Of a stretch of 64,000 nucleotides of DNA, positions 58,936-64,000 are shown piece by piece. Under the pieces are notes generated by a model. It searched no databases and was not told the DNA's origin. It saw only the letters and a program-made list of their open reading frames with translations. Both the position numbers and the translations under genes were made by a program. This stretch comes from Halicephalobus mephisto (Eukaryota; Nematoda; Chromadorea; Rhabditida; Panagrolaimidae): contig SWDT01000089.1 of assembly GCA_009193035.1 (NCBI GenBank), forward strand, positions 1 to 64,000. Direction: 5' to 3'. The number at the start of each line of letters is the position of its first letter. Position 1 is the stretch's first letter.

Positions 58936-59360
58936 TTTTTATTTTTTTGAGTTAGAATTTTTTAAAATTCAATGAAAACTCACAATTAACATGAAATTTA
59001 ATATTTTAGGAATTCGTATCGAGATAATTTCGTAAAAAATTTGTTTTTAATATTTTGTAGTATGATTAAACATTTAAAGTTTTATTTTTTCATGTTTTCT
59101 GTTTTTGTGTTCAAAGTATAAATCACTTCAATGAGGCTTATGGCGGAAAATGAATGATGTCATTTTATATGAACAGATGAATCGTATTATGTCTGAATTT
59201 TTCTCACTTTTTTATTTTTATTTTTTTTTGATAAAAAGATTTTAAATTTTATCGCATCGTGTATTTTGTTTGATCATTAAAAAAATTCAAAAAAATTAAT
59301 CATTAAAAATTTCAGAAAAGTCAATCATTGCTCATGTGCCTTGACGGCTTGATAGAATAG

Positions 59361-62300
59361 ATGAAAAATATGAAAAATATGAAATTACCTATTGATGGAT
59401 TTAATCCTTTACCTTCCACAAGTCAATCATCGACTCCGATGGATTCTCCGACAGAATCGTTTTCTCCGTTACAGTCGAATGACGAAGATACAGCTTCTTT
59501 GAAATCTTGGTTTGAGTCGAGTCTGACTTCGGCGAGTAAGTTTTACCAAAAATTTACTTTTCCGATTTTGGGACGGCCCAAAAACGCAGAAGAACTCGAG
59601 CCCAGATACGACGTTTTTCTCGGAGGATCTTGTGGTCATACTGTATGGAGAGCAGAACTGGTGATTCCGTACTTGAAGAAACGGGCCATAAGCTACTATG
59701 ACCCCCAGAGACCTGCCTGGAGCGAAAACATGATTTACGAAGAAGCTTTGGCCAAGGAAAGCTCCAGACTTTTCTTGTTCGTTTTGGATCCAGGAACGAT
59801 AAATGCGACTTCGTTTTTAGAAATTGCCTATTTTGCAGCTAGAAGAGCCCCGAAATTAGTCGTTGTTTTCTTAGGAAAACGAGAATGGAGCGACAAAGCT
59901 CATCCGATGGACTTGCCCGACAGAATTCGGACTTGTAACCTTCTGGAGGCGATTCTTCAAAGACATTCAGTCCCTATGATGACGGATATAAATGTAAGTT
60001 TGGAAATTTAAAAATTAATAAATTTAAAAATTAATAAATTTAAAAATAAATAAATTTAAAAATAATTAAATTTAAAAATTAATAAATTTATCAAAATTAA
60101 TAAATTTAAAAATTAGTAAATTTAAAAATAAATAAATTTATCAAAATAAATAAGTTTAAAAATAAATAAATTTAAAAATAAATAAATTTATCAAAATTAG
60201 TAAATTTAAAAATAAATAAATTTAAAAATCAATAAGTTTAAAAATAAATAAATTTAAAAATTTAAAAATGAATTTCAGGAAGCCTTGGATTACATCGATG
60301 AAATGATAATCGGAGCCAAACCGATCACGAAAGCACTCGTTGAACCGCTTCAACGTGTTCCGTACATGAAACTTAAAGCCAAAAAAGCCATAAAATCGAC
60401 GATAGAAATGTTCCATGACACTTATGATTATTCAAAATCCAAGTTTGCTTCGATCACTGCCAAGGCTGTTTCTTTAGTTTTCTTAGAAGTCTTAATAGTG
60501 ATTTTGCTTCATTTATTTGCGATTCCACAGTTGCCGATTTGGATTCTGATTCTTCCACTTTTATCCCTCGATTATCTCATGGTTATTGCTACAGTAAGTT
60601 TCCAAATTTTTTAAAATTTAAAATTTCCAAATTTTTTAAAACTTAAAATTTCCAAATTTTTTAAAATTTAAAATTCCGAATTTTTTTAAAATTTAAAATT
60701 TACAATTTTTTAAAATTTATAATTCCCAATTTTTTTAAAATTTATAATTTCCAAATTTTTTAAAACTTAAAATTCCCACTTTTTTTTAAATTTATAATTT
60801 CCAAATTTTTTAAAACTTATAATTTTCGAATTTTTGAACAAAAATGAGTAAAAATTTATAATTTTACGATTTTTATCTAAATTGACTTTCGTTTTTTCCT
60901 TATTTTGTTCCGGAAATTTACAAACAATTCTACAAATTTTTCTTAAGTGGACTTCGTCATCATATTTGCTTTAAATTTTCGTAGTATGATGTTTGCCTTT
61001 TTAAATTTCCGCGCAAAGAAAGCGGGATTTGTCAAAAGAAAAAAATGATAGATCTGGCAACGCTAATCAAAACAACTCCACGACAGTTGTTCCTCAGGGA
61101 CACTACTTTCTCTCTATTTCGCAATATTTACTTTCCTTATTTCGTTTTTATATTAATTTTCTTATAGTTAAATTAACCCAATATCTCAATTAAGAAAAAA
61201 CTTAGAAATTAAGAAAAATTTTAAAAAATTAAGAAAATTTAAAAAATCAAAAAGGAGAAAAAACGAAACGTCGTACAGTCTTTCATTTATTTCGTTTTTA
61301 TATCAATTTTTTTTACAATTAACTTACTACCTTAATTAAGTAAGAAAAATTAATTTAAAAAAGAAATTTCGAAATTAAGAAAAATTAAAAAAGAGAAAAA
61401 ATGGAACAAATGTCGTACAGCCTCTCATTTGTTTCGTTTTTATATCAATTTTTTTACAATTAACTTAACACCTCAATGAAGTAAGAAAAATTAATTTAAA
61501 AAGAATTTCGAAATTAGGGAAAATTAAAAAAGAAAAAAAAAAACAGGGAGCAAATGTCGCTGGGGACCACTGTCGTATAGTCATCAAAAATGACTCGCCT
61601 TGTTTTGATTCCCATTCGTCATTTTTGACAATCCCAAAAAATCCTAAAAAGTCATGTTAAAGTGATTTCATAACATCTTTTAATTCTAATATTAATCTTC
61701 AGATTCTTTACTTCCGCTACAAGGCAAAGAAGCGAAAACAAAAAATTCATCGCAAAGTCGTCCTTCCGAGTCCTCCTGTTCCAAGAATCGGGAAATCCAA
61801 CGTCGCTGATCATGTTCAAAAAAAGAAGCAACCTGTGCAGAAAGAAGTCACAACAACGAACAATTTGGCTATATACGATCAGATCAATTTAGTGGATTCT
61901 GAAGTCAGAACTCACTTCAAAGAACAATCACAAGTTCGACCATCGGCAATCCCAAAATCAAAAACAGAAAAAATCCAGTTAAATGGATGTGTGACGTCTC
62001 CTGTAGGATACGATGTTTTTCTAAGTTGTTCGTCCGGAAGTGAACTCGATTGGATAACTCAGAAGGCCGTGCCTCAACTCCACAAGTCCGGGTTGACCTA
62101 CACTTCTGCCATCATGTGCGACAGAGAAATGAGGATCCCGATGTTGCACACAGCCAGCCATATCCTTTACTACATTCCAAGCTACAAAACTTTTCTCTCC
62201 GGAATGATTGAGGTTAGTTTTATTTAAAATAATTTTAAAAAACAGAAATCTGTTTTCGATGAGTAGTTGTGTGTTAAATATGATTTCCTGGAAAATTCGT

Positions 62301-63075
62301 GGAAGTTTCATATATGAAAATGTTAAATTTTCGATTGTAAAGTTCATTGGTAGCAGAAGTAGACAATAGGGATAAAGTTTAAACTAGTTTGCCAAGGAAA
62401 AGTCTTTTTTGTACTCCGATGCGGGCCGTCGGGGACCCGGGATAACCACTCTCTGACGGCATAGTGTCCTTCCCGCTGTCCTTGATTCTCTGATCTCAAC
62501 GGAAAATTAATCCCGAAATATTGAACTAGAACATATAGTGTAAAATCCTAATTCAAAGATTTTTTGTTTCGATATATAAATACCTAAAAAATTAATTATA
62601 AAACAACTTTCTCGCAAATTTAAAATCCTTATTGTTTTTGAAAATTTATAATTTATAATTGTTTCAGATTGCTTACTTTATCGGTCATTCGGACTGGCAA
62701 GTGACCGTCTGCGTTCCTCGAGAAGCCGAGTGTTTGGCTCTCCTGGACGACTCCAAATACGATCCAGAAACGGTGGCTGCAGTGGAAAGAAGAAACGCCT
62801 CCTACAGAATGGCCTTCTGTTACCTCAAAGACATGGCCCAAAGAAGACAATGCCGAGTCTTCACTAAGTAAGTCACACTATAGTTGTCCGTAAAATAATA
62901 CTTCAATTTCAGAGTGGAAGAAGCTATCAAGTACATCGGAGAAGAATCCAGAAGAGACACGGAACACAAGGCTGTTTTAAGACAAATAGTTGAGAAACAA
63001 CATCTTGTAAAAGAAAAATCGATGGATTTGCTCCTCAATTCACCATCATCCAACTTGTCTTCCGGGTCCAATTAA
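59361..63075 (+). CDS. olrn-1: Raw/OLRN-1-like membrane protein with two deoxyribosyltransferase-like domains
   Basis: Exons 59361-59993, 60279-60593, 61703-62212, 62668-62867, 62913-63075; 606 aa in phase with canonical sites. A Ser/Thr/Pro-rich N-terminus precedes domain 1 (residues 83-200): YDVFLGGSCGHTVWRAELVI, YYDPQRPAWSENMIYEEAL, LFLFVLDPGTINATSFLEIA. Two adjacent hydrophobic segments follow (about 275-293, 297-320), a basic stretch (RYKAKKRKQK), then a diverged second copy (417-585): YDVFLSCSSGSELDW and GMIEIAYFIGHSDW. The fold matches nucleoside 2-deoxyribosyltransferase-like sequences, and this pair-plus-membrane layout is that of Drosophila Raw and C. elegans OLRN-1, which restrain JNK or NSY-1/p38 MAPK signalling (OLRN-1 sets AWC olfactory neuron asymmetry). 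A TTTCAG acceptor lies about 50 nt before the ATG. The name rests on remembered family layout. Confidence 0.85.
61080..61600 (-). repeat. Inverted cluster of the CCAGCGACATTTGnTCCCTG family in olrn-1 intron 2
   Basis: Three units (near 61080-61260, 61260-61430, 61430-61590) of the family described at 54800-55500, in opposite orientation, ending GGAGCAAATGTCGCTGGGGA. An AATnCCGCGCAAA/GATCTGGCAA module (as at 34080-34825) lies just before, at 61005-61060. Confidence 0.8.
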
Positions 63076-63081
63076 AGTCTA

Positions 63082-63465
63082 CACAAAAAAACGCAACTTT
63101 TGGCACAGTAACAAATACAAATCGTCACTATTTCCTTGCAATCTTCGTCACTATTAAGTTACTAGCTTCGTCACTATTAAGTTACTATCTTCGTCACTAT
63201 TAAGTTACTATCTTCGTCACAATCAAGCTACTATCTTCGTCACAATTAAGTTACTATCTTCGTCACTATCAAGTTCCAATCTTCGTCACAATTAAGTTAC
63301 TATCTTCGTCACAATCAAGTTCCAATCTTCGTCACTATCAAGTTCCGATCTTCATCACTATCTTCATCACCATCTTCGTCACCAATGCCAAATATTCACA
63401 AAAAATGTGACGATTGTGTTGCATTTCGTAATTGTTACGAAGCCAAAAGTTCCGTTTTTTTTGTG
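63082..63465. mobile_element. MITE with internal minisatellite, TA-flanked
   Basis: Ends CACAAAAAAACGCAACTTTT / complement AAAAGTTCCGTTTTTTTTGTG, with TA on each side (63080-63081, 63466-63467). Inverted similarity extends past 30 bp, including TTTTGGC. The interior is about 12 copies of a 22-bp unit TTCGTCACTATTAAGTTACTA. Begins 6 nt behind the olrn-1 stop codon. Confidence 0.85.
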
Positions 63466-63467
63466 TA

Positions 63468-64000
63468 GAAATCTTTACTCGTCTGCATTCTGTAGGAGTT
63501 CGAGTTCAGACCTCGATTTGACCGATTTCCGTCAATCTTAGCTTTATGGTTGTTTTTGTTCGAAAATGCTGGTATTTTTTTGTATTTGTTAATTATTCCA
63601 ATATTTTGAACAGAAAGTAATAATCGGAGTTGTATCCGTGTGCGGGAATGTTCGACAAAGTTATTTGAAAACAATAAAAAAACGATTTTTGCAGATTTGA
63701 AGCATGATAGAAATTTAATTTCAGAATCCGGATTTAGATAAAAATCAAATATATCGAAAGCAAATCTTAATCCTTCTTTAGAACTCAAAATTCAGGCTCC
63801 ATGGTCCGGGTACAAATCCGAAACGATGATCAGCAGTGATTTGGAGGATAATTTTGGATATTTAAAGATAAAAGTCGAAAAATCCTAAAAACGGGGATTT
63901 TGTTAATTTATTTCAAAAATTAAATTATTTTCGAAAATTTACATTGCAAAAAATTATTTTTAATTTTATATTTAAAATAAAAATTTTCTCACTGGATTCG
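63468..64000. other. Spacer at the right window edge
   Basis: 63470-63830 is of mixed composition with only antisense chance ORFs; it probably holds the remaining olrn-1 3'UTR (AATAAA near 63675). 63840-64000 is AT-rich. Confidence 0.4.

Noticed and set aside
1..64000. CRISPR arrays, bacterial operons, rRNA genes
   Set aside because: Tandem arrays lack spacer/repeat alternation, genes are intron-split, and no rRNA-like sequence was seen.

Overview
This is nuclear DNA of an animal, very probably a nematode of the Caenorhabditis/Rhabditina type. Genes are split by AT-rich introns with GTAAGTTT-like donors and TTTTCAG-like acceptors. Some introns are only 41-43 nt, several start codons sit 1-15 nt behind an unpaired TTTTCAG-like acceptor (as expected for spliced-leader trans-splicing), and the gene set includes a Crumbs-like EAT-20 and a Raw/OLRN-1 homologue. 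The species cannot be named from the sequence. All exon models were assembled by hand from reading frames and splice consensus, without transcripts.

Layout. 1-2674 (-): 5' part of a neuropeptide-type GPCR, cut by the window edge. 2992-12368 (-): PPM1L-type PP2C phosphatase, 378 codons spread over 9.4 kb because its introns hold repeat arrays. 13425-14800 (-): SPRYD7. 16284-17436 (+): pyrroline-5-carboxylate reductase, divergent from SPRYD7. 18438-19323 (-): unrecognised 209-aa protein. 20256-22589: decayed pogo/Tigger-like DNA transposon with a LINE-derived insertion inside it. 23494-25426 (+): unrecognised 629-aa protein with a Cys cluster and a Lys-rich 10-residue repeat. 25.97-26.26 kb: second LINE remnant. 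27306-27971 (+): small extended-PHD protein of RAI1/TCF20 type. 28592-30073 (-): ZIP zinc transporter of the SLC39A7/HKE4 type. 35154-40251 (+): eat-20/Crumbs-like membrane protein with one apparent 1-nt frame break. 40.3-59.3 kb: 19 kb with no convincing gene, made of successive tandem arrays and AT-rich DNA. 59361-63075 (+): Raw/olrn-1-like protein with two deoxyribosyltransferase-like domains. 63082-63465: a TA-flanked MITE with an internal minisatellite, just behind that gene's stop codon.

The genes do not form one pathway; they are a mixture of housekeeping and membrane or signalling functions. Three minus-strand genes (SPRYD7, PPM1L, GPCR) follow one another, with 317 bp between the last two. 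The most unusual content is non-genic: a tandem chain of TIR elements joined by single TA dinucleotides (10975-11676), a cassette of closely spaced small ORFs inside a phosphatase intron (9134-10430), a 172-bp quasi-palindromic array (46501-47009), and a 25-bp minisatellite that stays open in all six frames (51060-51410).
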